Notes under the pieces: generated by a model
Seen by the model: the letters and a program-made list of their open reading frames with translations, nothing else
The model's database searches: none
What the model was told of the DNA's origin: nothing
Shown: positions 38,960 to 47,805 of the stretch, piece after piece
Numbering within the stretch: position 1 is the first letter of the stretch
How the letters are laid out: the number at the start of each line of letters is the position of its first letter
Position numbers and translations under genes: made by a program
Assembly (NCBI RefSeq): GCF_002355515.1
Contig: NZ_AP014809.1
Span: forward strand, 2,938,501 to 3,002,500
DNA: 64,000 nt
From: Methylorubrum populi
GTDB lineage: Bacteria; Pseudomonadota; Alphaproteobacteria; Rhizobiales; Beijerinckiaceae
Reading direction: 5' to 3'

Positions 38960-39922
38960 ATGAGCAAGCTCGCCTTCCTCGCCGGCCTCGGCCTCCTGGC
39001 CCTCGCCACCGGAGCGTCCGCCGCGGAGCCCTGGCAGGACGCAATCGCCACCGGGCTCGGCAAGCCCGGCACCGCGATGCCGGGCGGGGTCTACCGCGTC
39101 GGCCTGCCGCGGACCGACCTCAACGTCACCCTCGACGGCGTGCAGTTGAGGCCGTCCTTCGCCCTCGGCTCCTGGCTTGCTTTCGTGAAGCATGGCAGCG
39201 GCGACGAAGTCATGGTCATGGGCGACCTCGTGCTCACCGACGACGAGGTCAACCCGGTGATGAGGCGGCTGGTCGAGGGGGGGCTGGAGATCACGGCCCT
39301 GCACAATCACCTGCTGCGCAACACGCCGCACACCATGTACATGCACGTCGGCGGGCACGGGGATGCGGGCAAGCTCGCGACCACGCTTCGCGAGGCCCTC
39401 GGCGCGAGCAAGACCCCGTTCGGCGGTGCGACGGCGGGGGCTACGCCTCCGAAGGCGAGCGGCGCGGAACCCGCCTCGGCAGGGGAAGGGCCCGTGCCGG
39501 CGAAGGCGACGGCACCCGATCAGGCGCTCGACCTCGATACGGCGGCCATCGACGCGGCGCTCGGGCGCAAGGGCAAGGTCAACGGCGGCGTCTATGCCGT
39601 CAGCGTGCCGCGTGCGGAGACGCCGAAGGACCACGGCATGGAGGTGCCCGAGGCCATGGGCTCGGCCATCGCCATCAACTTCCAGCCGACCGGCGGCGGT
39701 AAGGCGGCCATCACCGGCGACTTCGTGCTGACCGCCGACGAGGTGAACCCGGTGATCAAGGCGCTGAGGGGCAACGGCATCGAGGTCACGGCCCTGCACA
39801 ACCACATGCTCGACGACGAGCCGCGGCTGTTCTTCATGCACTTCTGGGCGAACGACGACGCGGGCAAGCTGGCCAAGGGTCTGCGGGACGCCCTCGACCA
39901 GGTGAAGGTCGCGAAGGGCTGA
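38960..39922 (+). CDS. DUF1259 tandem-domain periplasmic protein
   Basis: Protein of 320 residues with signal peptide MSKLAFLAGLGLLALATGASA. Two DUF1259 repeats are evident: first GGVYRVGLPRTDLNVTLDGV ... GDLVLTDDEVNPVMRRLVEG, ITALHNHLLRNTPHTMYMHVGGHGD; second NGGVYAVSVPRAETPKDHGM ... GDFVLTADEVNPVIKALRGN, VTALHNHMLDDEPRLFFMHFWANDD. A Pro/Ala/Thr linker joins them. The repeated ALHNHM and MHxW/G His residues suggest metal binding. It is a regular neighbour of chromate and heavy-metal genes. Confidence 0.88.
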   Translation: MSKLAFLAGLGLLALATGASAAEPWQDAIATGLGKPGTAMPGGVYRVGLPRTDLNVTLDGVQLRPSFALGSWLAFVKHGSGDEVMVMGDLVLTDDEVNPVMRRLVEGGLEITALHNHLLRNTPHTMYMHVGGHGDAGKLATTLREALGASKTPFGGATAGATPPKASGAEPASAGEGPVPAKATAPDQALDLDTAAIDAALGRKGKVNGGVYAVSVPRAETPKDHGMEVPEAMGSAIAINFQPTGGGKAAITGDFVLTADEVNPVIKALRGNGIEVTALHNHMLDDEPRLFFMHFWANDDAGKLAKGLRDALDQVKVAKG

Positions 39923-39927
39923 CGCCG

Positions 39928-40971
39928 ATGTCCGGCTCCTCTCCCCTCAAGGTCGCGATGGTCTGGCGGGGCGATGCGCGGGCCCGCGCCGAGGCACGCC
40001 CGGAGAGCAGCCGGTTCGCGGCGGTGTTCGCCGCCCTGGACCGGCATCGCCTCGCCGGCGAGCCCGCCGTCTGGGTCGACGGGGAGGCCGACGTCCTAAG
40101 GGCCCAGCTCATGGCGATGGACGCGGTGCTGGTCTGGGTGAACCCGGTTGCGGAGGACACCGGCGATGGCCGCGGAGCCCTGGACGCGGTGCTGCGGGAA
40201 GTGGCCGCGGCCGGCATCCTCGTCAGTGGCCACCCGGACGTCATCGACCGGATGGGCACGAAGGAGGTGCTGGTCCGGACGCGGGATATGGGCTGGGGGA
40301 CGGACACCCACCTCTACGCGAGCCACGCGGCGCTCGCGTCGGAATTTCCTGGGCGGGTGGCAGAGGGGCCGCGGGTGTTGAAGCGCAGCCGCGGCAACGG
40401 CGGCATCGGCGTCTGGAAGGTCGAGCGCGCCGCTGGACCGGACGTCCTGGTGCAGGAGGCGCGCGACAGGAGCCTGCGCACCGTGCCACTCGACGTGTTC
40501 CTGGCCGAGCGCGCCGCCGACTTCGCGGTTGGAGGCACCCTTGTCGATCAACCGTTCCAGTCTCGGCACCTGGAGGGAATGATCCGCTGCTACGTGAGCG
40601 GCACGCGTGTCGCGGGATTCGGTGCCCAGCACGTGACCGCGCTGGCTCCGCCCGAGCACGGGCGCGCGCCGCCGCGCCTCTACTCGGGGCCGGAGGACGA
40701 ACGCTTCCAGCGCCTGCGCGGCCTGATGGAAGCGAAGTGGATACCCGAGATGGCGTCACGGCTCGGGTTGGGGCTGGACGACCTGCCGGTCGTCTGGGAC
40801 GCCGACTTCCTGCTCGGGCCGAAGGATGCCGCCGGCGAGGACACCTACGTGCTCTGCGAGATCAACGCGAGCTCGGTGTACCCCATCCCCGACGAGGCGC
40901 ACGGCGCCCTCGCCGCGACGACGCTGCGACGGTTGACTGAAGCCCGCGCCTACCCGCCGGAGCGTGCCTGA
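39928..40971 (+). CDS. Cj0069 family protein (ATP-grasp-like)
   Basis: Protein of 347 residues, 5 bp after the DUF1259 gene. It has ATP-grasp features: GHPDVIDRMGTKEVLVRTRD (lid helix region), GPRVLKRSRGNGGIGVWKVE (phosphate-binding Lys/Gly loop), and near the end VVWDADFLLGPKD plus YVLCEINASSVYPIPDEA (Asp, Glu and Asn metal ligands). This matches the Cj0069 group. It is probably a carboxylate-amine ligase with unknown substrate, carried as the last gene of the chromate/metal unit. Confidence 0.85.
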   Translation: MSGSSPLKVAMVWRGDARARAEARPESSRFAAVFAALDRHRLAGEPAVWVDGEADVLRAQLMAMDAVLVWVNPVAEDTGDGRGALDAVLREVAAAGILVSGHPDVIDRMGTKEVLVRTRDMGWGTDTHLYASHAALASEFPGRVAEGPRVLKRSRGNGGIGVWKVERAAGPDVLVQEARDRSLRTVPLDVFLAERAADFAVGGTLVDQPFQSRHLEGMIRCYVSGTRVAGFGAQHVTALAPPEHGRAPPRLYSGPEDERFQRLRGLMEAKWIPEMASRLGLGLDDLPVVWDADFLLGPKDAAGEDTYVLCEINASSVYPIPDEAHGALAATTLRRLTEARAYPPERA

Positions 40972-41030
40972 CGACGCCCGCTCAACGCCCGTTCGGGCAA
41001 GCGGCGGGCGTCCTGGCCTCACCGATGCCC

Positions 41031-41261
41031 TCAGTACCCGTGGTGGTGATGGTGGTGGTCCCGGTCGAAGGGGACGGGCCGGTCGTAGCCATAACGGTGG
41101 TGCCGCTCGTAGCCGTGGCGGTGGCCGTAGCCATGACCGTAGCCATGGTGACCGTCGTGATGGTGGTGGTGGCGCGGCCCGCGCTCGTACCACTGCGCGG
41201 ACGCGGCGCCGGGGAGTAGCACGACGGCGGCGGCGACTAGACCTGCGATGCGGAGCTTCAT
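41031..41261 (-). CDS. small secreted His/Gly/Tyr-rich protein
   Basis: Protein of 76 residues, ATG at 41261 with GAGAAGG upstream. Signal peptide MKLRIAGLVAAAVVLLPGAASA, then a mature part dominated by His, Gly, Tyr and Arg (RGPRHHHHHDGHHGYGHGYG ... DRDHHHHHHGY). Probably a periplasmic metal-binding or structural small protein. It faces the chromate unit tail to tail. Confidence 0.75.
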   Translation of the reverse strand: MKLRIAGLVAAAVVLLPGAASAQWYERGPRHHHHHDGHHGYGHGYGHRHGYERHHRYGYDRPVPFDRDHHHHHHGY

Positions 41262-41598
41262 GGGAGGACCCTTCTCGATGGAGATAGCCCACGCTGCGGG
41301 TGCGACGTTGAACCGGTTCTGAGGCCGCCGCGCAACTTCCATTCAGCGGCGATGCTTCGATGGCGGGCAGCGTCAGGTGCCTTGCCCTGCGACCGTTGGC
41401 GCGTTGGGCGGCGTAGGCAGGTTGCGACGCTTCGCGTACGAGGCCCTGCATCCTGCTTGTGCCTGCGATCCGACCCGCGAACCGAGGGCCGCCTTGCCTG
41501 TTACCGACGGCGCCGTGCTTGGTGTCGGTTGCTCGATGCGCTGCTAAGCTTCCTCCTGTGCGTTCGCCCGATTCACCAGCCAGAAGCAGCACCGGCAC
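41262..41598. other. intergenic region before the ABC-3C unit
   Basis: About 340 bp without a supported gene, between the divergent His-rich gene and the three-gene conflict unit. It should carry both promoters, but I cannot assign -35/-10 boxes with confidence. Confidence 0.4.
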
Positions 41599-42543
41599 AT
41601 GCCCATCCCCGCAGACAAGCAAGGCGACTGGCACGACGCTCTCGAACTGAAGCTCTACCGGACCCACGGTGAGGAATTCGAGAACTTCTTCGCGACGATG
41701 ATGGAGATGCGTCACGGCGAGGAGTTCGAGCGCGTGGCCGCCTCCGGACGCGCCGGCGACCGCAAGTGCGACGGGTTCCTGCACACCACGGCCGAGGTCT
41801 TCCAGTGCTACGGGGCGGCGAAGGGCGGCGAGAACCGCAAGGCGGTCAACAAGACCCTCACGAAGAAGATGGAGACCGACTACCGGGGGGCGGCGCGCCA
41901 TTGGAAGCGGATGACCCGCTGGCACATGGTCCACAACTTCGTGGACGGTCCCACCGCCGAACCCCTGGCCAAGATCGAGGAGCTGCGGTCGGCGAATCCG
42001 CAGCACCAGCTGCACCTCTTCGGGAAGATGAGCTTCAAGAAGGTGATCTTCTCGCTTGAGGAGCCGGATGTCGTCCGCCTCATCGGGCGTGCCGCGACGC
42101 TGGCCGATTTCGAGAACCTTCAGCCGCCCGAGGTCGTGGCCGTCCTGCATGCCGTCGTGAAGGCCACCTCGGACGACCTGCCGGAGGACGACGAGCCCGC
42201 GCCGGTGCCCCGGGACAAGCTGCGCTACAACGCCATTACCGGGGCCGTGGCCCGCAAGATCGCGATGGGGCAGACGAACGCGGACATCGTCCGGGCGCAC
42301 ATCGTCAACGACCCGAACCCGCTCCTGGGCATCACCCTCGCGAACGAGTTCCGCCGCCGCTACAAGGACCTCGACCTGCAGGACCTCACCTCCAACGAGG
42401 TCATGCTCGGGCTGTACGACGGCATCGTCGGGACCGGGAACCCGACCCAGGAGCGCGACGTCGCCGCGTGGAGCCTCCTGGCCTACCTCTTCACCGCCTG
42501 CACGGTCTTCAGGGACCGGCCGCCCATAGAGGTGGCCGCGTGA
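41599..42543 (+). CDS. ABC-3C system effector-like component
   Basis: Protein of 314 residues, first gene of a three-gene operon. The N-terminal ~130 residues look like a restriction-endonuclease-related fold: LELKLYRTHGEEFENFFATM, then GRAGDRKCDGFLHTTAEVFQ, CYGAAKGG, where D-x-K-x-D-G and the Q residue sit as in a PD-(D/E)xK core. The C-terminal part (KLRYNAITGAVARKIAMGQ, ELRRRYKDLDLQ-like) is the family's shared C-terminal domain. In ABC-3C systems this component is the predicted effector. No strong ribosome site precedes the ATG. Confidence 0.7.
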   Translation: MPIPADKQGDWHDALELKLYRTHGEEFENFFATMMEMRHGEEFERVAASGRAGDRKCDGFLHTTAEVFQCYGAAKGGENRKAVNKTLTKKMETDYRGAARHWKRMTRWHMVHNFVDGPTAEPLAKIEELRSANPQHQLHLFGKMSFKKVIFSLEEPDVVRLIGRAATLADFENLQPPEVVAVLHAVVKATSDDLPEDDEPAPVPRDKLRYNAITGAVARKIAMGQTNADIVRAHIVNDPNPLLGITLANEFRRRYKDLDLQDLTSNEVMLGLYDGIVGTGNPTQERDVAAWSLLAYLFTACTVFRDRPPIEVAA

Positions 42544-42794
42544 TCCTGCCGGCCAAGCACCTGCGCCACGACAGGGCGCTGATCGGCGTCGGGGCCGACG
42601 TCCTGGCCGTGCTCGACGGCCCAAGCAGCGTCTCCGCCGTGTGGGACGCGGTCCGCGCGGCCCGCGCCCGGCGACCGGACGCCTCGCCCCTGTCGTTCGA
42701 CTGGTTCGTCCTGGCGCTCTGCTTCCTGAATGCGGTTTCCGCCATCGAGCTCGTCGAGGGGGGGCTCATCGCCCCGTGCGGTGGGCCGCGATGA
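42540..42794 (+). CDS. ABC-3C system middle component
   Basis: Protein of 84 residues from a GTG overlapping the previous stop by 4 bp. The sequence PAKHLRHDRALIGVGADVLAVL, LSFDWFVLALCFLNAVSAIE and LVEGGLI matches the short middle component of ABC-3C loci, whose conserved core is P.KH...D.alIGvga..L..L with a late FllaLdlLyalgkIe-like helix. It overlaps the ATPase gene by 4 bp, so all three are translationally coupled. Confidence 0.75.
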   Translation: MILPAKHLRHDRALIGVGADVLAVLDGPSSVSAVWDAVRAARARRPDASPLSFDWFVLALCFLNAVSAIELVEGGLIAPCGGPR

Positions 42795-44569
42795 TCCTCG
42801 GCATCTCCAGCGACCTTCCGAGCTTCAAGGCGCTCGCCTTCCACGAGGGCCTCAACGTCCTCGTGGCGGACCGGACGGAGGACTCGACCGAGAGGCAGAC
42901 CCGCAACAGCGCGGGGAAGACCAGCGCCATCGAGGTCATCCATTTCCTGCTGGGCTCGGATGCCGGCAAGGGCTCCATGTTCCAGGTCCCTGAGCTGTCG
43001 GCCTACGCCTTTCACGGCACGTTCCGGCTAGGCGTCCACGAGGTGTCGGTGTCCCGTCGGGGGGACAACGCGAACCAGATCCTGCTCGACCCGGACGACG
43101 CCGCCCTCCTCGGCGTCGACCTGTCCCACGACAAGAAGGCCAACCGGCCGTACCTGCCGGTCAAGAGGTGGCGCGAGCTCCTCGGCCACCATTGGTTCGG
43201 GCTCCCGAACGATCCCAAGGGCACCGAGCTCGGCGCTTCGTTCAGCCCGAGCTTTCGCTCGATGGTCAGCTACTTCGTCCGGCGCAACAAGGTCGGCGGC
43301 TTCCAGTCGCCCGAGCGTCAGGGCGACAAGCAGCAGCCCAGCGACTGGCAGATCAACCTCTCGTACCTCATCGGCCTCGACTGGCGCGTGCCGCGCGACA
43401 TCGAGGAGCTCCGGCTTCGCGAGGCGAGCCTGCGCGAGCTGAAGAAGGCCATCCGCGAGGGCGCTTTCGGCCGGATGTTCGGGTCCGTGGCCGAGATCCG
43501 GCCGGAGCTCAACCGGATCGAGGACAGGATGGCCCGCCTGCGCGAGCAGACGGCGAACTTCGAGGTGCTGGAGGAGTACCGCACCTTCGCCCGCGAGGCC
43601 GCCGACGCGCGCCGTCGCATCAAGGCCATCGGGCACGAGCTCGTGCAGGCGCGGCAGACCATCGAGCACCTGCAGCGCGTCTCCGAGGTCGAGCGCCCGC
43701 CGGAATACGCGGTGCTGGAGCGGATCTACAAGTCGGCGGGCGTCGAGCTGCCCGGCGTCGTCCTGCGGCGGTTCGACGACGTCAAGTCGTTCCAGCTCTC
43801 GGTGGTCGAGAACCGCAAGGCGCACCTGGCCGAGCAGGTCGCGGAGACGCATGCCAGGATCGCGGCGCTCGAAGCCGAGATGGAGGCCCTCGACGGCCGG
43901 CAATCGCAGATCATGCAGGTCCTGGCCGGGAAGGGCGCGCTCGACGACTTCACCAGGATGGGCGAGGAACTCGCCACCCTGGAGATGCAGGCGACCCTGC
44001 TCCGGGAGAAGCTGCGCAACGCGGAGATCCTGGAGGGCAAGAAGAACCAGGCGCAGATCGAGCGCCTGACCCTCCACGAGCGGCTTCAGGCCGACCACCG
44101 GCAGCGCGAGGGCGTCCTCCGAACCGCCATGCGGCGCATCGATGCCGCGATCTCGGGCCTCTACGACGACCGCCGGGGCAACTTGATCGTCGACGCGACG
44201 AGCAAGGGACCGGAGTTCCGCATCACCATCCAGGGTGACGGCAACCGCGGCGGCATCGACCACATGGAGATCTTCTGCTTCGACCTGATGCTCTATCAGG
44301 CTGCGCGGGAGCGCTTCGCCGGCGGCCCCGGCTTCCTCGTCCACGACAGCCACCTCTTCGACGGCGTCGATCCGCGGCAGGTCCGCTCGGCCCTGCTCCT
44401 CGGCAAGTCCGTCATCGGCGACCTCGGGGGGCAGTACATCGTCACCCTGAACTCCGAGACCCTCCCGTTGCTCGGACTGGACGTCGAGATCGCGGATGAC
44501 ATCCTGGACCCGCGCCTGTCCGACGACGAGGGAGGAGGCCTGTTCGGCATCCGCTTCGAGCTCAAGTGA
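42791..44569 (+). CDS. ABC-3C system SMC-like ATPase, DUF2326 type
   Basis: Protein of 592 residues. N-terminal ATPase half: FHEGLNVLVADRTEDSTERQ, TRNSAGKTSAIEVIHFLLGS (Walker A region), then a plain insertion. A long coiled coil fills ~215-470 with two heptad-rich arms. The C-terminal DUF2326 half has FCFDLMLYQAARERFAGGPG, FLVHDSHLFDGVDPRQVRSA (Walker B-like) and YIVTLNSETLP. This is the ATPase of ABC three-component conflict systems, expected to sense nucleoprotein structures and switch on the effector. Stop at 44569. Confidence 0.85.
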   Translation: MILGISSDLPSFKALAFHEGLNVLVADRTEDSTERQTRNSAGKTSAIEVIHFLLGSDAGKGSMFQVPELSAYAFHGTFRLGVHEVSVSRRGDNANQILLDPDDAALLGVDLSHDKKANRPYLPVKRWRELLGHHWFGLPNDPKGTELGASFSPSFRSMVSYFVRRNKVGGFQSPERQGDKQQPSDWQINLSYLIGLDWRVPRDIEELRLREASLRELKKAIREGAFGRMFGSVAEIRPELNRIEDRMARLREQTANFEVLEEYRTFAREAADARRRIKAIGHELVQARQTIEHLQRVSEVERPPEYAVLERIYKSAGVELPGVVLRRFDDVKSFQLSVVENRKAHLAEQVAETHARIAALEAEMEALDGRQSQIMQVLAGKGALDDFTRMGEELATLEMQATLLREKLRNAEILEGKKNQAQIERLTLHERLQADHRQREGVLRTAMRRIDAAISGLYDDRRGNLIVDATSKGPEFRITIQGDGNRGGIDHMEIFCFDLMLYQAARERFAGGPGFLVHDSHLFDGVDPRQVRSALLLGKSVIGDLGGQYIVTLNSETLPLLGLDVEIADDILDPRLSDDEGGGLFGIRFELK

Positions 44570-44761
44570 GCAGGGTCGGCGCCTCGGACGCAACCCTCCG
44601 CGACGTCGGCCTGCGACCGTTCGCGAGGCCGTGACGGTGCGCTGGCCCGGGCCCCCCGGGAACGTCCGCGACCCGGCGTAGGATCTGTGGACCGGGTCGG
44701 CTCGCCGCTTGCCAGCCACCTCCGACCAGGCGATCACGTCTCTTCCCCTAGGGAACCTTCA
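44570..44761. other. short spacer before the trxB fragment
   Basis: No gene supported. The trxB homology breaks off a little inside the following feature, near 44820, so a recombination junction lies here. Confidence 0.4.
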
Positions 44762-45124
44762 TCATGAAACGCACGGCCAAGCACCCGACCGATTGACCGC
44801 CGGAGTGCCGCCGCGTGTGTCGCCGCCGTCGCCCTGCGCCACGAAGGGCCGCTTCGACAGATCGACCGACACGATGGTGTCGAGGATGATCTGCGTGCCG
44901 ACGTGCTCGGCCTGGGCCCGCATCTGCTCCATCAGGTCGGGTCCTTGGACCGCCGTCGCGAAGCCCGGGTAGTTCTCGACGTCCGTGGTGATGGTCAGTT
45001 GGCCGCCGGGCTGGATGCCAGTGACGAGGATGGGCTTCATGTTGGCGCGCGCGGCGTAGATGCCCGCGGTGTAGCCGGCCGGCCCGGCCCCGATGATGAG
45101 GACCTTCGTCTTGTGCGTGGTCAT
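44762..45124 (-). pseudogene. trxB: truncated thioredoxin reductase (N-terminal FAD part only)
   Basis: Reads MTTHKTKVLIIGAGPAGYTA (GxGxxG FAD-binding motif), GIYAARANMKPILVTGIQPG, GQLTITTDVENYPGFATAVQ, GPDLMEQMRAQAEHVGTQII, then after SKRPFVAQGDGGDT the homology ends and unrelated residues run to the stop. About 100 of ~320 residues are genuine, and the redox CxxC and NADPH domain are absent. This is a fragment of a core gene picked up or left by recombination; the intact trxB must be elsewhere. Confidence 0.85.
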
Positions 45125-45521
45125 GGCGAACTTGGAGTTGGGGGAGACGGGGATGCCTTGAAGGTGCTCTACGCTGCAGCTTCCAGGGCAGCCGTCGGAA
45201 GGTCGTCGTTCGCAGCGGGTGCATTCGAATACACACGCATCCGGGGCTCCCCTGGTTCAGAGAAGGTCTCGTTCCGGTCCGGGAAACGCGCCCGCGCCTC
45301 GGTGGGCCGTGGCCGGCTCGCGCCCTGGCCACACGGCCATGCTCGCACGCGGCCACCATGCCTTGCGGCCCGCCGCGCGCTGCCATGGGGCGATTGACGC
45401 TGGACCTCGGTCCGGCGACCAGGGGTGGCGGCGTCCACCTCAGCGCAAGGCCGGTTCCATGGATAGGGCCCGGCAACTCGCGAGGCGCATCAGCCTCTAA
45501 CGCGGGAGCACGCGGGCCGGA
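45125..45521. other. intergenic stretch
   Basis: About 400 bp with no recognised gene, between the trxB fragment and the end of the nucleotidyltransferase gene. Confidence 0.4.
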
Positions 45522-46367
45522 TCAGGATGATCCGGGACACCTCAACCGCCCCGGCGCCGGCCACGGAACATGGGAACGGTCGGGGCGGCCATGCCGGTTC
45601 GCCCAATCCCGCTCGCCCCGCCCGGGCGCCTCACCACCCGCACCCGGGTGCCGCGCGGCGGCCGTGGCTCCCAGGCCGTCGGGCAGCGGGCGCAGGCCTG
45701 CGAGGATGCGTGACAGGCGTGATGCGAGGTCCCCATCGAGGCAGCCCGCGTGCCCCTTGGCCATCCTGCGGAGATACCTCTCCAAGCCGGGCCCGACGGC
45801 CTGCCGATGTTCGAGGAGGATCCGTAACGCGCGGGCCACGACCCCGTGCGGGTTCGGGTTCTCCTCCAGGTTGGTGTCGACGATGGCGTCGCGCAGCCAG
45901 GCGGTGAAACGCGGTCCGTGGTGAACCCGGCGGGAGCCGCACAGGTAAAGCACGGCGTCGCAGTCGAAGAAGGTGGTGTGCACCAGGTCGGTCAGGTGGG
46001 CGGCCTGCACGTGCCCGGACTGGACCGCCCAGGTGGAGGGTAGGGCCCAGACGTCGTACGAGTGGCGGCGCCCGGCGATGCGGTAGCCGCCGAAGCGGTT
46101 CCGAACGGCCGCGCCGTCCCGCATCAGCTCCGCCAAGCGCTCCGGCGGCGCGTGCACGACCAGGTCCACGTCCGATGCGAAGGCCGCAGCCCCGCCCCGG
46201 GCGATATCCCGGGCCATGCCGCCGAAGATCGCAACCTCGCCCACCTGCCCGAGATGGCCGATCAGATCCGCGATCTCGGGGCCCCCGCGAGCCTCGTCCG
46301 CCAGGAACGCCTGCATCCGCCGGCACAGCTCAGCGCCGTCGCGGACGGGGGAGCCAAGGTCAGCCAT
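45522..46367 (-). CDS. pol-beta superfamily nucleotidyltransferase
   Basis: Protein of 281 residues. The NTase core is clear: VGEVAIFGGMARDIARGGAA followed by FASDVDLVVHAPP, i.e. GG...D(V)D(L) metal-binding acids, and a third acid in SYDVWALPSTWA. A helical C-terminal part (GVVARALRILLEHRQAVG) resembles tRNA-nucleotidyltransferase-like substrate domains. The last ~50 residues are low-complexity. Its start overlaps the dNTPase stop by 8 bp, so the two genes form a unit. It may transfer a nucleotide to RNA, a protein or a small molecule. Confidence 0.75.
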   Translation of the reverse strand: MADLGSPVRDGAELCRRMQAFLADEARGGPEIADLIGHLGQVGEVAIFGGMARDIARGGAAAFASDVDLVVHAPPERLAELMRDGAAVRNRFGGYRIAGRRHSYDVWALPSTWAVQSGHVQAAHLTDLVHTTFFDCDAVLYLCGSRRVHHGPRFTAWLRDAIVDTNLEENPNPHGVVARALRILLEHRQAVGPGLERYLRRMAKGHAGCLDGDLASRLSRILAGLRPLPDGLGATAAARHPGAGGEAPGRGERDWANRHGRPDRSHVPWPAPGRLRCPGSS

Positions 46368-47805
46368 GGTGCCGCCTCAAGTCGTCGCGCAGGGACACCG
46401 CGAACGTGTCGGTCATACCCGAGATCATGTCGGTGACGAGCTGCAGTTCGCGGTAGCGCATCGGCATCGCGTTCCCGGGCGACTCGGCCACGCGCCGGTA
46501 GTTCTCCGAGATCCGGGAATACACGTAGGCCGGCAACGCCTCGCGGTCGGAGCGCAGGTCGTCCGGATCCTTGCGCTCGATGATGGCCTTCCAGAACATG
46601 TCCATGAGCTCGTGAACGGTCCGGTGCCCGTCGAGCTCGACTTCGAGGACGCTGCGGTGGCGGTAGACGTGAAACTTGGCGAAGCGCTTCAACGAGGTCC
46701 ACAGCACGACCGCCTCGGAGGCCGCCATCAGCTCCCTGTCGAACGCGCCGGCCATGATGGCATCCCGGTTCGCCACGAACGCCCCAACCGCGGCCCGCAC
46801 CATCTTCCCGATGGCGTCCACGCGGAACATCTGCATCGAGATGTCGTCGAGTTCCCCGGGCGACAATCCCGCGTCCCGGAACTCGGCGTGGCTGCGCTCG
46901 GCCCGCTCGCAGACGTCGAGCGTCAACTCGTCGTCGCACGCGTCGTGACGCAGCCAAGCCATGAGCACGTTGAAGTTGATCAGCTTCTTCTTGGCCGCGT
47001 CCTCGACGTCCACCACCGAGTAGGCGATGTCGTCGCAAGCCTCCATCACGAAGGTCAGGGGATGGCGGACGCCCTCTCGCAAGCCGGTCTCGGCCCAGAC
47101 CTCGGCGGCGATCTCGGCCTCCGACTGGAAGAAGTTGAACTTCTTCCTTGCCTGGGAGGTCTTGTCGACCGCGTCCGACGGCACGGGATACTTCATCAGG
47201 GCCGCCAGGAAGGCATAGGTCATGTTCAGGCCGAAGTCGTCGTTCAGGATCTGCAATCGCGTCAGCAGCCTGAACGCCTGCGCGTTGCCCTCGAATTTCA
47301 GGAAATCACGGCGCATCGGCTCGCTCAGGTCCGGCGCGTCGAAGATGTCGAACGAGGCCGGGTCATCCTGGCGCGGCGCGGAGTGCCGCTTCACCCAGGT
47401 TTGGATCGCGGTCTCGCCCTGATGTCCGAACGGCGGATTGCCGAGGTCGTGGGCGAGCCCGATGGCCTCCAGGAGGGCGGGCACGTTGCGCAGGGGCTCG
47501 ACCTCCCCGGGGAAACCCAGCGCCCCGCCGTGCACGAAGGCGAGGGTGGTTCCCATGCTCCGCGCCATGTTCGCCACCTCGTGGCTGTGGGTTAGCCGGG
47601 TGCGGACGCTGTCGTTGCGTTCCAACGGGAAGACCTGCGTCTTGTCCTGGAGGCGCCGCACCGGGGTCGAGAACAGGATACGGTCGTGGTCACGTTCGTG
47701 CTCGGTCCGGTCCTCGCCCAGCCGCGCCGTGTAGGCTCTGCCCGCGGCCTTTCCCTTGCGCCGCTGCGCGTTGAGGAGGCGTCTCCAGTCGAGTTGATCG
47801 GCCAT
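46360..47805 (-). CDS. dGTPase-family dNTP triphosphohydrolase (HD domain)
   Basis: Hydrolyses deoxynucleoside triphosphates to nucleoside plus triphosphate. It has 481 residues. The family start (RTEHERDHDRILFSTPVRRLQDKTQV) and the HD metal ligands are present: RLTHSHEVANMARS (His), IGLAHDLGNPPFGHQGE (His-Asp) and MEACDDIAYSVVDVEDA (Asp). ATG at 47805. dGTPases are known anti-phage enzymes that drain dNTP pools. The tight coupling to a nucleotidyltransferase in a defence-rich region suggests such a role here rather than housekeeping. Confidence 0.9.
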   Translation of the reverse strand: MADQLDWRRLLNAQRRKGKAAGRAYTARLGEDRTEHERDHDRILFSTPVRRLQDKTQVFPLERNDSVRTRLTHSHEVANMARSMGTTLAFVHGGALGFPGEVEPLRNVPALLEAIGLAHDLGNPPFGHQGETAIQTWVKRHSAPRQDDPASFDIFDAPDLSEPMRRDFLKFEGNAQAFRLLTRLQILNDDFGLNMTYAFLAALMKYPVPSDAVDKTSQARKKFNFFQSEAEIAAEVWAETGLREGVRHPLTFVMEACDDIAYSVVDVEDAAKKKLINFNVLMAWLRHDACDDELTLDVCERAERSHAEFRDAGLSPGELDDISMQMFRVDAIGKMVRAAVGAFVANRDAIMAGAFDRELMAASEAVVLWTSLKRFAKFHVYRHRSVLEVELDGHRTVHELMDMFWKAIIERKDPDDLRSDREALPAYVYSRISENYRRVAESPGNAMPMRYRELQLVTDMISGMTDTFAVSLRDDLRRHHG

